NCBI GenBank assembly: GCA_964542475.1
Contig: CAZIUL010000068.1
Span: 1-21,209 of the forward strand
Direction: 5' to 3'
From: CAZIUL01 sp964542475
GTDB lineage: Bacteria > Planctomycetota > B15-G4 > CAYZWU01
Length of the DNA stretch: 21,209 bases
The notes beneath the pieces are model-generated. The model saw only the letters and a program-made list of their open reading frames with translations. It searched no databases and was not told where the DNA came from. This document shows positions 6,989-15,227 of the stretch, piece after piece. Numbering within the stretch: the stretch's first letter is position 1; the number at the start of each line of letters is the position of its first letter. The translations under genes and the position numbers were made by a program.

Positions 6989-7753
6989 TCAGAGCGGCTT
7001 CCCGAGCCGCTCTTCCAGAGCAGGCCGGTATTTCCTGCTCAAGGTTATTCTGTCCCCGTTTTGGAGCAGGATCTCGAACTCCCCTTTGATCGAGGGGAGA
7101 AGCTCTTTGACCTTCTTCAGGTTGATGATTGCTGAGCGGTGCACTCTCACGAACTGCTCAAACGGCAGTTGTTTCTCCAGCTTGGCCATGGTTTCGCGCA
7201 TGATGTGCGTTTCGGATTTCGCGTGAAAGGTGACGTAGTTGCCCGCGGCTTCGATCCAGTCGATCGTGTTTGTGGGCATGAAGTAGATGCGGCCCGCGGA
7301 CTTGACCAGGATGCGGTCAGCTCCCTTATCTTTCGATTTCATCTCTTCGAGCAGCTCAAGGATTTTCCCGCGCGTTCCGTTTGTCCGCTCAGGCGCGATC
7401 CGGGATCTCACCCGGTCAAGGGTTTCTGAAAAACGGTTCTCATCGAACGGTTTCAGCAGGTAATCGAGGGCGTGCACATCAAAGGCTCGAACCGCGTACC
7501 GGTCGTATGCGGTGATGAAAACAACTAGAGGCAGCTTGTCCTCGGGCGTGTTACGCAGCACGTCGAAGCCGTTGATCCCGGGCATCTGTATGTCGAGAAA
7601 AACAAGGTCGGGTTCGAGCGATTCGATGGCCTCGATCGCTTCCGCCCCGCTTTTGCACTCCGTTAGGATCTCGAAATCCTGCTCCGGCGCGAGAAAGGTC
7701 CGGACCTTCCTTCGGGCGAGCGGCTCGTCATCAACAATGATCGTTCGAATCAA
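6989..7753 (-). CDS. LytTR-family response regulator
   Basis: Two-component response regulator of 254 aa. The receiver domain is about 1-118: acidic pocket D8-D9 in IIVDDEP, phosphoacceptor D54 in VFLDIQMPG, and the conserved Lys in LLKPF. A LytTR DNA-binding domain follows at about 150-250 (FVRVHRSAIINLKKVKEL, ITLSRKYRPAL). The start is TTG at 7753, overlapping the kinase stop codon as TTGA, with AAGGAG upstream. A longer reading into the kinase gene would add residues unlike any receiver N-terminus. An inverted repeat of 9-bp arms (6991-6999 and 7005-7013) covers the last codons. It is presumably phosphorylated by the kinase just upstream; targets are unknown. Confidence 0.93.
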   Translation of the reverse strand: MIRTIIVDDEPLARRKVRTFLAPEQDFEILTECKSGAEAIEAIESLEPDLVFLDIQMPGINGFDVLRNTPEDKLPLVVFITAYDRYAVRAFDVHALDYLLKPFDENRFSETLDRVRSRIAPERTNGTRGKILELLEEMKSKDKGADRILVKSAGRIYFMPTNTIDWIEAAGNYVTFHAKSETHIMRETMAKLEKQLPFEQFVRVHRSAIINLKKVKELLPSIKGEFEILLQNGDRITLSRKYRPALEERLGKPL

Positions 7754-8880
7754 CTCCGAGCTCCTTGCCTGGTTTCCCGGTCCGTCCGGCCCACGTTTTC
7801 GGCTTCCTTCCGGAACGGCTGGGTAATGCTCACCCGGAGCCCTCCCCCGTTCTGAACGTGGAAAGCGATCTTTCCTTCTGCGCCGTAAAGCTGTTCCAGC
7901 CGGGCTCTGGTGTTTCTCAGCCCGATCCCGGAAAGCTCCATGATGTCGCCATCGGGCGGCCCGCATCCGTTGTCGATTACATCTATCCGGAGGTCGCTGT
8001 TCTGCTTGAAAGCGCGCAGGGTAATCAAGCCTTTCGCCTTTGCCGGATCGATTCCATGGTTTATCGCGTTCTCCACGATCGGCTGCAAAAGGAGGTTGGG
8101 CACGCGGGCGTCCCGGGCGTCTTCATCGATCTCGATTTGCATCTCGAGCTGATCCCCGAACCTAACCCGCTCGATATCAAGGTAGCGTTCAAGAAAATCG
8201 ATCTCTTCATGAAGCGGGACCTCCTGACGGTCGATGTTTTCCAGGGAGAGGCGGAGAAGGTCGCTCAACCCGTTGATCATCCTCTCCGCGGTTTTCGCAT
8301 CGAAGCGAACGAGCGTCGAGATGGCGTTGAGCGTGTTGAACAGAAAATGTGGCCGTAAAGGTTTTTTCAAGGCTTCGAGCTTTGCGTGCGCAAGCTGCGT
8401 CTCGAGGCGGCTGACCTTTATCTCCCGTTCATGATACCGTTGAAAGTAGATGATTCCGTTGTAAACAGCCGGAAAGAACCAGTAGATAAAGCAAGCGTAC
8501 GACACAAGGCCGGGGCCGAGTATCTTGAAAGGGCCATCGAACATGGATATCAGCAGGAGAGACTCCATGAGCGTCTTGAGGGTTCCAAAGACCGCGCATG
8601 CGAGGAGGTGAACGGTTATTGCCTTTCCCAATCTCTCTTTTTTGAAAGGGAACCGCTTGCACACGAGCAGGATGGCCGGAGTCAGAACGATCCAGGGGCA
8701 CCAGATGGCGATGCTGCAAAGGAAACTCGCGCCCCACGTGTCAATGTCGGGGGATTCTACAAAAAAAGTGTCAGCGGAGTAATACGTGCTTTCAGTGATC
8801 GCCCAGATCAGGGTCAACACGGCTACGATCCCGATTGCGAAAAGATGCTGCTTTCCGGTCAAGCGGTTTGTCTCGCTCAT
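7750..8880 (-). CDS. LytS/YehU-type sensor histidine kinase
   Basis: Membrane histidine kinase of 376 aa. Four hydrophobic segments lie at about 13-31, 50-74, 88-112 and 124-146, then a short coiled linker. The His_kinase domain follows, with the phosphorylated H178 in LRPHFLFNTLNAIS. The ATP-binding domain shows LLQPIVENAINHG (N box), VIDNGCGPP (G1) and GIGLRNTRARLEQLYG (G2). There is no large extracellular sensor domain, so the stimulus is probably sensed in or near the membrane. ATG at 8880 has only a weak GGAAA upstream. It overlaps the regulator gene by 4 bp, and the secreted deiminase-like genes lie 100 bp upstream on the same strand. Confidence 0.93.
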   Translation of the reverse strand: MSETNRLTGKQHLFAIGIVAVLTLIWAITESTYYSADTFFVESPDIDTWGASFLCSIAIWCPWIVLTPAILLVCKRFPFKKERLGKAITVHLLACAVFGTLKTLMESLLLISMFDGPFKILGPGLVSYACFIYWFFPAVYNGIIYFQRYHEREIKVSRLETQLAHAKLEALKKPLRPHFLFNTLNAISTLVRFDAKTAERMINGLSDLLRLSLENIDRQEVPLHEEIDFLERYLDIERVRFGDQLEMQIEIDEDARDARVPNLLLQPIVENAINHGIDPAKAKGLITLRAFKQNSDLRIDVIDNGCGPPDGDIMELSGIGLRNTRARLEQLYGAEGKIAFHVQNGGGLRVSITQPFRKEAENVGRTDRETRQGARS

Positions 8881-8980
8881 AAAGTTTCCGATCGGTTATG
8901 AGGGTTTTTGCTTGTGTTTAGCAACAGCCTCAAAGGAGATCACGTCTCTTCAGCACATATTATCGGTGCATTCTTCCGTA

Positions 8981-11653
8981 TCAGTCAACAACAGTCAGGA
9001 TTTCTCGGTTGGTGAGATTTGCCTTGGCAGGCGCTAACGTTTCGCCGGTTACTGCCTGCAAGTGAATCTCCAGGCCCACGAAGTCGTTGTTGTGCGGGAT
9101 CAGGAGATTGAGCTCGACCAGGCCGGAGGGCGGAACAACACCCTGGCCAACATTGAACAGGTGACTGAAGCCCAGCCGGAAAACGCCGAAGCCCGTTGCC
9201 AGGTAGTTCTCGGTTAGTGAGGCGAAAACGATGTACTCGTGGCCGGGTTCCGCTTCGAGCCTCACAGGAACCCTTGTTCCATGAAGCGCAGCACCAACGG
9301 CAGCCGTCAGCTGGATCTCATCGACACCCAGGAACCCGAGGTACCTGATGAGGACCTCCTTGCGGATGCTTGGCCACTCCTTGTCCAGGAGACCGCCAAG
9401 GGAAAAAGAGCTTGCGATCGTGCGGTACCCGCCCGCATCGAGCAGGACCGCGCGGCCCTTGTCGCTCGGCGAATCGAACAGCATCTCAGCCGGCCGGGTG
9501 TTTGAGATCACATCCATGACGCCGTTTTCACCGGTAAAAAACATGTTGAGGCCGTCCATGATGGAGCCGGAAGCTCCTATAATATAGGATGTGGACGGTC
9601 CGCGGCTGATCTCTTGCACGCCGAACCATGGGTTCAGCGTGTCCTTTTCCGGGTCGTAGCACCATGTGTCTCCTCCTTCGAGGCAGATGTTTTTTCCTGC
9701 CTGGAGCGCAGCCACGATGTCGCTTGCCTCATTCGGGGTGAGCACGTGGTTGTCCGCGAATACCCCGAGACAAATGAACCAGACATCGTGCTCGTCAAAA
9801 TCCGCCGGCCACTCTGTGTATGAAACACAAGGGATACCCAGATCACCCAAGGCATCCAGCAGGAAAGGTGCCGTGTATGGACGCCCGCACAGGTTCACAA
9901 CAGCAACGCACTCTTCCGGAGCTGCCACGGGACAGTAGATCTCGCCCATCATCGGAAGGTATGATGTATGCGCGGAGTCAGCGTTGTCCATGCCTTTTAT
10001 TCGGTAGGTGACCAGGTCTCCCGCGGAAGCGTTGCCTCCCAGGAAGCCGCTGTACCAGTAGCAAAGCTCTTCCCTGGTCAGCTCGGTATCCGCCTGGGGC
10101 ACGCCGTTTATGGAGTACTCCACGCTGACCTCGGGTGTTGCCATGTCATCCTTGCAAAGGGTCCGGATCAAGGGCGGCCATTGTCCGGCGGACGCGCTTC
10201 GCGTGGGAATGAAACGCGAGAGCACCGGCGCTTCCGTGTCTTCGCGTACTGCGAAGCTCATCATGCCGTCAGGCGCAACAAGGGGGTAGATGGCTGTGCG
10301 CCCGCCGTCATCCTGTGCCTCGATGTAAAAGGAGACGGTCGTCCCCAGGGCCTGGGCCGGGATGTCACCCGCGTACTCGTCGGGCTGGCCGGTGGGATTC
10401 ATCACAACATTGTTGAACGGCGCCCCGCCCGTGTCTGACCAGTGGATCACAGGGTAGCCCGGCTCCAAGGCGTAGCCATTGGGAGGAATCACCTCGGCTG
10501 TGACCGGGTAATCGGCCGCGGTCTCTTCCGTGTCCCTCGGCGGGTAGGGGTAGATGCGGATCGGGTCGCGTTTCACGAAGTTCCGCGTGCGGCAGTGAAG
10601 CGCGTCAAACGACAAACAGCCCTTGGAATCCACTCCCACCACATCATATCCGGGAAAGGCCTGCTCAAAGACCCCGAGCGCGATCTGGTCATCCGGAACG
10701 TTGTCCACTGGCACGAAAACCTCTTTGTTCGAGACAAGGGTGTTCATGTAAGGCCGGTAGGCGTAGCTTTTCACGAACATCGGAAGCCTGAAAATCTTGT
10801 ACGGCCCGCCCCAGGGGCTCTGTAGTGTCTCGTAAAACGCAACCGTGTCGTTCGCGGCCTTGTGGCTGTAGGCATCGTTTTTCGGGAAATCCACGACTAT
10901 CAGTGTTTCCGGGTTGCACGGCTTTCCCCATGTGTCGTGGTGCCAGATCGTCTGGGGAGCGATGGTGCGGTACGGATCTAGGCCGTAGTACTCGTTCATG
11001 GCCGTGTCCACCGCTTCCTTGGTGCTTGAGAGGTTCTCCATGTACACGTATGTGGATGAGAACGCGATATCGTAGCCGTTGGGAAGGTAGTTCCCGCCCA
11101 CGTGGTTCAGCCCGGACTCGTAGAAGTTGATGCCGTATAGAGATGCAAAGTGCTGGGGAAAAAGATCGTCATGAAAGCCGTAATGGCATGTGTAGTTCAC
11201 GATGCCCATCTCGTTGTTTGCATCCCAGATGAACCACGGCCCGTAGTCGCGGGTGTATATGGAGTTCGTCTTTATGTAGAGGAAATGGATGTTCGTGAGG
11301 GGAATCCCGTTGCCTGTGAGAAAGCTTTCCCAGTTCCTCCGCTCGTTTGCGTTATCCACAGGGATATAGACCAGGTTGTTGACCTGGAGCTTGTCAATGA
11401 GATCCTCGTTCCACCACAGTGTCATGATCCCCTCGGACTCCTCCCACTCGGCGCAGCAGTGCACCGGTCCGGGCGGCGGTGTGCCCGCGGCTTTTGGCGC
11501 GGGTGGAAGGTTGGATGGCGATTGAAAAGGAGCGGGTTTCCCCTTCGCCTGTTTCTTCATGAAGGACGCGCTTTGACCGCTGCTGTCAGTCGTCAGGATG
11601 AAGAGGGCCAGCAGCACCATCGAAAACGAAAGCACGGTAGATGGTCTTTTCAT
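8981..11653 (-). CDS. Secreted peptidylarginine-deiminase-like multidomain protein (PPAD family)
   Basis: Exported 890-aa protein with a signal peptide (about 1-27). The catalytic domain (about 62-370) is of the PAD_porph/agmatine-deiminase fold. Residues lining up with PPAD are D136 (TRDYGPW), H238 and D240 (WHHDTWGK), N304 (PYMNTLVSN) and C354 (DALHCRT). GGN is kept at 186-188. PPAD R152 and R154 align with H157 and G159. An Ig-like module follows at about 384-470, shared with the paralogue upstream, then a second beta-rich module (about 476-570). A Rossmann/GATase-like segment (about 583-777) starts AVVNLCGRPYTAPFLLDALG. A C-terminal beta domain ends the protein. ATG at 11653 has an AGAGGAGTG ribosome site. 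The gene follows its 575-aa paralogue by 50 bp. Guanidino hydrolysis (Arg to citrulline) is the family reaction; the substrate here is unknown. Confidence 0.85.
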   Translation of the reverse strand: MKRPSTVLSFSMVLLALFILTTDSSGQSASFMKKQAKGKPAPFQSPSNLPPAPKAAGTPPPGPVHCCAEWEESEGIMTLWWNEDLIDKLQVNNLVYIPVDNANERRNWESFLTGNGIPLTNIHFLYIKTNSIYTRDYGPWFIWDANNEMGIVNYTCHYGFHDDLFPQHFASLYGINFYESGLNHVGGNYLPNGYDIAFSSTYVYMENLSSTKEAVDTAMNEYYGLDPYRTIAPQTIWHHDTWGKPCNPETLIVVDFPKNDAYSHKAANDTVAFYETLQSPWGGPYKIFRLPMFVKSYAYRPYMNTLVSNKEVFVPVDNVPDDQIALGVFEQAFPGYDVVGVDSKGCLSFDALHCRTRNFVKRDPIRIYPYPPRDTEETAADYPVTAEVIPPNGYALEPGYPVIHWSDTGGAPFNNVVMNPTGQPDEYAGDIPAQALGTTVSFYIEAQDDGGRTAIYPLVAPDGMMSFAVREDTEAPVLSRFIPTRSASAGQWPPLIRTLCKDDMATPEVSVEYSINGVPQADTELTREELCYWYSGFLGGNASAGDLVTYRIKGMDNADSAHTSYLPMMGEIYCPVAAPEECVAVVNLCGRPYTAPFLLDALGDLGIPCVSYTEWPADFDEHDVWFICLGVFADNHVLTPNEASDIVAALQAGKNICLEGGDTWCYDPEKDTLNPWFGVQEISRGPSTSYIIGASGSIMDGLNMFFTGENGVMDVISNTRPAEMLFDSPSDKGRAVLLDAGGYRTIASSFSLGGLLDKEWPSIRKEVLIRYLGFLGVDEIQLTAAVGAALHGTRVPVRLEAEPGHEYIVFASLTENYLATGFGVFRLGFSHLFNVGQGVVPPSGLVELNLLIPHNNDFVGLEIHLQAVTGETLAPAKANLTNREILTVVD

Positions 11654-11703
11654 CGGTTCACTCCTCTTTTCTTGAATTGCGGCTTAGTCTCTTTTCCGGA
11701 TCA

Positions 11704-13431
11704 TCATTCGCTTATTTCCAGGGTTACGGGGTTCGACACGAAATCGTAAGGGCTGTAAAGCAGGAATGCGAAGTTCATGGTAACGCCTGCTGCTTCGCGG
11801 GGCAGCGCGCCGAGCGTGTCAAACTGTGCGGTACTGAAACCGGAGGCATCCAGTGTCCCCTGAAAACCGGGGAAGAAGGGGGTGTTTGCGTGCACGAAGG
11901 TCATGCCGGTAAAGAGATCCCAGTTCAACGGCAGCGTCTGCCCGCCCGGCAGCGGTGTGCCTGGTTGCGTGCCGCTCACCGATCCCAGGAGGATATAATC
12001 GCGGTTGCAGTTGGCAGAGCCCGCGTTCATGTAGAAATCGACAACCCCGCCCGCATTGGCGGACATGGCGCTGATGCTGCCGCCCAGATGGTTGGCCGTG
12101 AATGTGTGGGCGTCCGACTCGCCGATGTAGGGATGGTTCTCGTTCCGACCCGAAGCATCCACGGCGTTTATGTAGTACTGAACCGTTGTGCCGTTCGGCT
12201 GGGCCGGAATATGAGCCAGAAAGTCGTTTCCGCTCACATTCGTCATGGGAACAGTATTCCATCCCCCGCTCGTTTCCCAGTAAACCATGGGGGTTCCGCC
12301 TGTGAAGCCCTGGCCGCTGTAGGGGATGACCTCCGCTTCTATGGGAAAACCCTGGCCCGTGGGCGGGCGGTCCGGCAGGGGGGTATGGTTGATGTACAGC
12401 ATGTACCGGTCCGTAATACCCATGGTGCGGCAGTGAAGCGCGTCAAAGGGGCTCCATGTCCCTTCAAAACCCAGAACCTCGTACCCGGGCATGGCTGCCT
12501 CGTACGATGCGACCGCAACGTCATCCCACTGGTTTCCGGCAAACGGAAGCAGCACCTTGTTGTTCATGATGAGGGAGTTGATATAAGCTCCGCTGCCGGG
12601 GCTGTACACCCTGAAGACCTTGTAAGGCGTGCCGTAGCAGCTTATCATGGATTCGAACTGCTCAGCCTTTTCTTCCAAGTAGTTGTAAACGACATGACTT
12701 GGGGGAAGTTCCAGAACCATGATCGTGTCAGGGGAAAGGTACTTGGCAAAGCAGTCGATGTGATAAAAGTACTTGCCCATGGCATCGGTTAAAACAAGAT
12801 AGTTGTCAACTCCCAGGTACTCGAGAACAGCGTCATAGATGTTTTCATGGGGCACCCCCGGGTTGTTGTTCCATACCCAGTCGAGAGAGATGGCGCTCCC
12901 CTGGCCATCCGTCATGTAGTTACCTCCCTCGTGGTAGATACCGGTGTCATAAACGGGGATACCCTGGTCAAGCCCGTACATCAAGGGGATGAGATCGTCG
13001 TTCGGATCGTTCCACGGGGATCCGTTGTCAGCGATTCCCTGTTCCTGATTGCCGGTTATGATGTACCAGGGGCCGTAATCGCGTGTCCAGTGGGTGTCGG
13101 AAGGCGCGTGCAGAAAGCTGCAGTTGTTCAGATCAACGCTGTTTGCCTGGTACTTGATCTCCACGATGTCCTGTTCCCTCTGGTCGAGCACGATGGTCAC
13201 AACCTCCGCGTCCTCGGACATCTCGGCGATGAGCTCGTAGGGGACGCCGAACGGATAGCGGATCAGGACCCCCTCCATCGGTTCGAACTCCCCGGGCTGC
13301 CTTACCGGAGCCGGCGGCGGGGAGAAGCTTTGCCCTTGAGCGGGCACGCTGCTTCCGAAGAGGAGCAGGGCCAAGGCCAGTGAAAAGAGAAACGGGATGT
13401 AGCTCTTCGTTCTCACTGTGGGATCGTTCAT
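11704..13431 (-). CDS. Secreted peptidylarginine deiminase, PPAD-like
   Basis: Exported 575-aa protein with a signal peptide (about 1-34). By eye it is close to Porphyromonas gingivalis PPAD through the catalytic domain (about 45-355): GVLIRYPFGVPYELI, HWTRDYGPW (D118), GGNYMTDGQGSA (169-180), YHIDCFAKYLSP (H224, D226), YINSLIMNN (N285) and FDALHCRT (C334). The PPAD arginines R152 and R154, which bind the substrate C-terminal carboxylate, align with W140 and D142. An Ig-like domain follows (about 362-450). The last about 115 residues are a beta domain (NRDYILLGSVSGTQPGTPLP, SNPVTLEI) common in secreted proteins of environmental bacteria, not a typical type IX sorting domain. ATG at 13431 has AAGGAAAA upstream. 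First gene of an apparent operon with the 890-aa paralogue and perhaps the two-component pair. Confidence 0.88.
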   Translation of the reverse strand: MNDPTVRTKSYIPFLFSLALALLLFGSSVPAQGQSFSPPPAPVRQPGEFEPMEGVLIRYPFGVPYELIAEMSEDAEVVTIVLDQREQDIVEIKYQANSVDLNNCSFLHAPSDTHWTRDYGPWYIITGNQEQGIADNGSPWNDPNDDLIPLMYGLDQGIPVYDTGIYHEGGNYMTDGQGSAISLDWVWNNNPGVPHENIYDAVLEYLGVDNYLVLTDAMGKYFYHIDCFAKYLSPDTIMVLELPPSHVVYNYLEEKAEQFESMISCYGTPYKVFRVYSPGSGAYINSLIMNNKVLLPFAGNQWDDVAVASYEAAMPGYEVLGFEGTWSPFDALHCRTMGITDRYMLYINHTPLPDRPPTGQGFPIEAEVIPYSGQGFTGGTPMVYWETSGGWNTVPMTNVSGNDFLAHIPAQPNGTTVQYYINAVDASGRNENHPYIGESDAHTFTANHLGGSISAMSANAGGVVDFYMNAGSANCNRDYILLGSVSGTQPGTPLPGGQTLPLNWDLFTGMTFVHANTPFFPGFQGTLDASGFSTAQFDTLGALPREAAGVTMNFAFLLYSPYDFVSNPVTLEISE

Positions 13432-13744
13432 GGCTCGTTTTCCTTTTGAATGTGAACCGAAACAGACGCACTCAATTTAGGCATAGAGAGTATATAGGGC
13501 TTTTCATACCCTTGAAAACGAATTGTGACGGATACAGCCCCCATGGAGTAAAAGCCGTTATTCTTGTGACGAAACCGCATCTTGATCGCGGCAGCCCTTA
13601 CACCGGCTTCTTGAAGGGATGCGGCCCTGCGCACGTAATGTTAAATTATACAAGCAAATACGTATATTTCAACCGTTTTTGATGGATATTTTGGAAAGGA
13701 GTGCTCTCCGGCGGGTTTCAGGCGCTCTCACTGATACAGGATCG
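13432..13744. other. Intergenic leader upstream of the deiminase genes
   Basis: These 313 bp hold no convincing gene. Short open frames on both strands lack ribosome sites and family character. On the minus strand the last 90 bp contain a plausible promoter and the ribosome site for the 575-aa deiminase gene. The rest would be a long leader or spacer; I could not match it to a known riboswitch class. Confidence 0.5.
13489..13518 (-). promoter_or_regulatory. Possible promoter for the deiminase operon
   Basis: On the minus strand a TATACT -10 (13489-13494) stands 18 bp from a weak -35 TTTTCA (13513-13518), about 58 bp before the ATG at 13431. Only the -10 is a good match. Confidence 0.3.
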
Positions 13745-13933
13745 TTACTCCGTCTCTTTTTCAGGAACATCTTCTTCGCTCAGCGCCCTGTCGCCTTTGC
13801 GCTTGACCACCGCCTGTCTCAGGAGAAACTCCATCTGCCCGTTCACGCTGCGGAGCTCCTGCTGAGCCCAGGCTTCGAGCTCTTTGAAGAGTTCGGGTCT
13901 GATCCGAAGCAGAAACTGTTTTCGCGGTTTCAT
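13745..13933 (-). CDS. Arc-like ribbon-helix-helix protein
   Basis: Small 62-aa protein. Its first about 45 residues fit the Arc/MetJ ribbon-helix-helix fold: a short strand (KQFLLRIRP), helix A (ELFKELEAWAQQEL), the SVNG turn and helix B (QMEFLLRQAVVKR). The tail is charged (EEDVPEKETE). It is probably a dimeric DNA-binding regulator. It lies 100 bp after the SPFH gene on the same strand; such small Arc-like genes commonly accompany this SPFH subgroup, from recollection of the family. ATG at 13933 has only a distant AAGGG upstream. A possible target is the repeated ATATCGTAAT site upstream of the SPFH gene, which is inference. Confidence 0.75.
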   Translation of the reverse strand: MKPRKQFLLRIRPELFKELEAWAQQELRSVNGQMEFLLRQAVVKRKGDRALSEEDVPEKETE

Positions 13934-13984
13934 CGGGCTTGTTTACCCTTCTTTAAGTGCGTGGGTGCATGCATGCAGCCTCGA

Positions 13985-14015
13985 AGCAGGGGGCCTGATT
14001 GCCGCACCCCCTGCT
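13985..14015. other. Strong GC hairpin between SPFH and RHH genes
   Basis: Perfect 9-bp arms AGCAGGGGG (13985-13993) and CCCCCTGCT (14007-14015) enclose a 13-base loop. A T run (14015-14019) follows on the plus strand only. In the direction of the genes (minus) there is no T run, so it looks more like an mRNA-stability or attenuation hairpin between two cotranscribed genes than an intrinsic terminator of the SPFH gene. Confidence 0.5.
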
Positions 14016-14033
14016 TTTTCAGGCCTGCTCGCT

Positions 14034-14939
14034 TTATGAGTAAAGCGTTCCCGTATTGATTACAGGCTGCGCTTCGGTTTCGCCGCAAAGCACCACTAAC
14101 AGGTTGCTGACCATGGTGGCCTTGCGGTCCTCATCGAGCTTGAGCACGTCGTTCTTTTCCAGATCATCGAGCGCCATCTGCACCATGCTGACCGCGCCGT
14201 GCACGATCTTCTGGCGAGCATCGATGATCGCCTCGGCCTGCTGGCGGCGGAGCATGGCTCCGGCGATTTCGGGCGCGTACACCAGGTGAGTCAGGCGCGT
14301 CTCTTCCACGAACACCCCTGCCTTGGACAGCCTCTGCTGGAGCTCTTCCAGGAGGTAGGTTGAAACCTCGTCAACATCGCTGCGAAGGGTTGTTTCGTTA
14401 TCCTCACCGTGATCATAGGCGTAGTTGTTGGCAAGGCGGCGAACAGCGGACTCGCTTTGAACCTCCACATACTCTTCATAGCTGTCCACGTCAAAGCATG
14501 CCTGTGCCGTGTCCTTTACCCTCCACACAACAACAGCAGCGATCTCGATCGGGTTTCCCCGCTTGTCGTTCACCTTCAGCTTCTCGCCGTTCAGGTTTCT
14601 GGCGCGGAGCGAGATGCGTATTTTTGTGTTGAAAGGATTTGTCCAGTGAAAACCGCTGTCACGCACGGTTCCCTTGTAGCTTCCGAAAAGGATCAGAACC
14701 CTCCCTTCGTTGGGCTGCAGGCTGAAAAAACCAAAGCAGAGCAGGATGAACAGCCCTATCGTGAGCACAGCTGACACGAGAAGATAAAAGTTCGGATAGT
14801 TGATCCCGCGTGTGTTCGCAGCCTCGACCGCTGACATTATGAACAGGATCAATAGCGCGATCGCACCCAGCAGGACAATTATGTTGAACACCAATATTCC
14901 CCAGCCGCTGAGCACATTCATCTCTTTTTCTTGGTTCAT
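14034..14939 (-). CDS. SPFH/band-7 (stomatin-prohibitin) membrane protein
   Basis: Membrane-scaffold family protein of 301 aa. Two hydrophobic segments (about 13-37 and 50-74) precede the SPFH domain (about 75-250), which opens SLQPNEGRVLILFGSYKGTV and shows GFHWTNPFNTKIRISLRARN and VVWRVKD. It ends in an alpha-helical region (EIAGAMLRRQQAEAIIDARQ onward) of the kind used for oligomerisation. Proteins of this group assemble in membrane microdomains; no enzymatic motif is seen. ATG at 14939 has GGAGGT at good spacing. Upstream are two tandem ATATCGTAAT motifs. The ribbon-helix-helix gene follows on the same strand. Confidence 0.9.
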   Translation of the reverse strand: MNQEKEMNVLSGWGILVFNIIVLLGAIALLILFIMSAVEAANTRGINYPNFYLLVSAVLTIGLFILLCFGFFSLQPNEGRVLILFGSYKGTVRDSGFHWTNPFNTKIRISLRARNLNGEKLKVNDKRGNPIEIAAVVVWRVKDTAQACFDVDSYEEYVEVQSESAVRRLANNYAYDHGEDNETTLRSDVDEVSTYLLEELQQRLSKAGVFVEETRLTHLVYAPEIAGAMLRRQQAEAIIDARQKIVHGAVSMVQMALDDLEKNDVLKLDEDRKATMVSNLLVVLCGETEAQPVINTGTLYS

Positions 14940-14982
14940 GAAACTACCTCCAAACAGGATGTTGAATAATGCTATCTATACT

Positions 14983-15003
14983 ATATCGTAATGATATCGT
15001 AAT
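14983..15003 (-). promoter_or_regulatory. Tandem ATATCGTAAT sites upstream of the SPFH gene
   Basis: ATATCGTAAT occurs at 14983-14992 and 14994-15003, an 11-bp step that would place both sites on one face of the helix. They lie about 44-64 bp before the SPFH start codon, in the core-promoter zone. A related palindrome is in the lexA leader. Confidence 0.45.
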
Positions 15004-15068
15004 AATAGCATAAAAAATAAAAAAAAGTTTGATCAGGCTTTTGAAGGGTTAGGAAGGGAAGCGCGGGG

Positions 15069-15084
15069 GCGAAAAAATTTTCGC
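15069..15084. repeat. Small AT-centred inverted repeat in the SPFH/SGNH divergent region
   Basis: GCGAAAA and TTTTCGC pair as 7-bp arms with a 2-base loop. It sits midway between the divergent SPFH and SGNH genes. A TATAAT (15149-15154) further right could be the -10 for the SGNH gene, but no matching -35 is evident. Confidence 0.35.
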
Positions 15085-15227
15085 TCTTCTTGCCCTCCCT
15101 TGTTACAATTTCCCGTTAGGAGGAACGCCAATTCCTTCCGATAAGCATTATAATCGTCCGGGGGAACTGAATCGAGCGGCGGGTGGAAAGCGGCATTTAG
15201 CGGTCCTCCGCTTTGAGTTTGGAGCGA

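Noticed and set aside
7754..7966. Longer response-regulator start giving about 71 more residues
   Set aside because: The extension lies inside the kinase gene and is Arg/Gly-rich; the receiver fold starts at the TTG overlapping the kinase stop codon, which also has a ribosome site.
13432..13744. Riboswitch upstream of the deiminase genes
   Set aside because: No conserved core of c-di-GMP, cobalamin, TPP, SAM or glycine riboswitches could be recognised by eye.
13985..14015. Intrinsic terminator of the SPFH gene
   Set aside because: The T run follows the hairpin only on the plus strand, while both flanking genes are on the minus strand.
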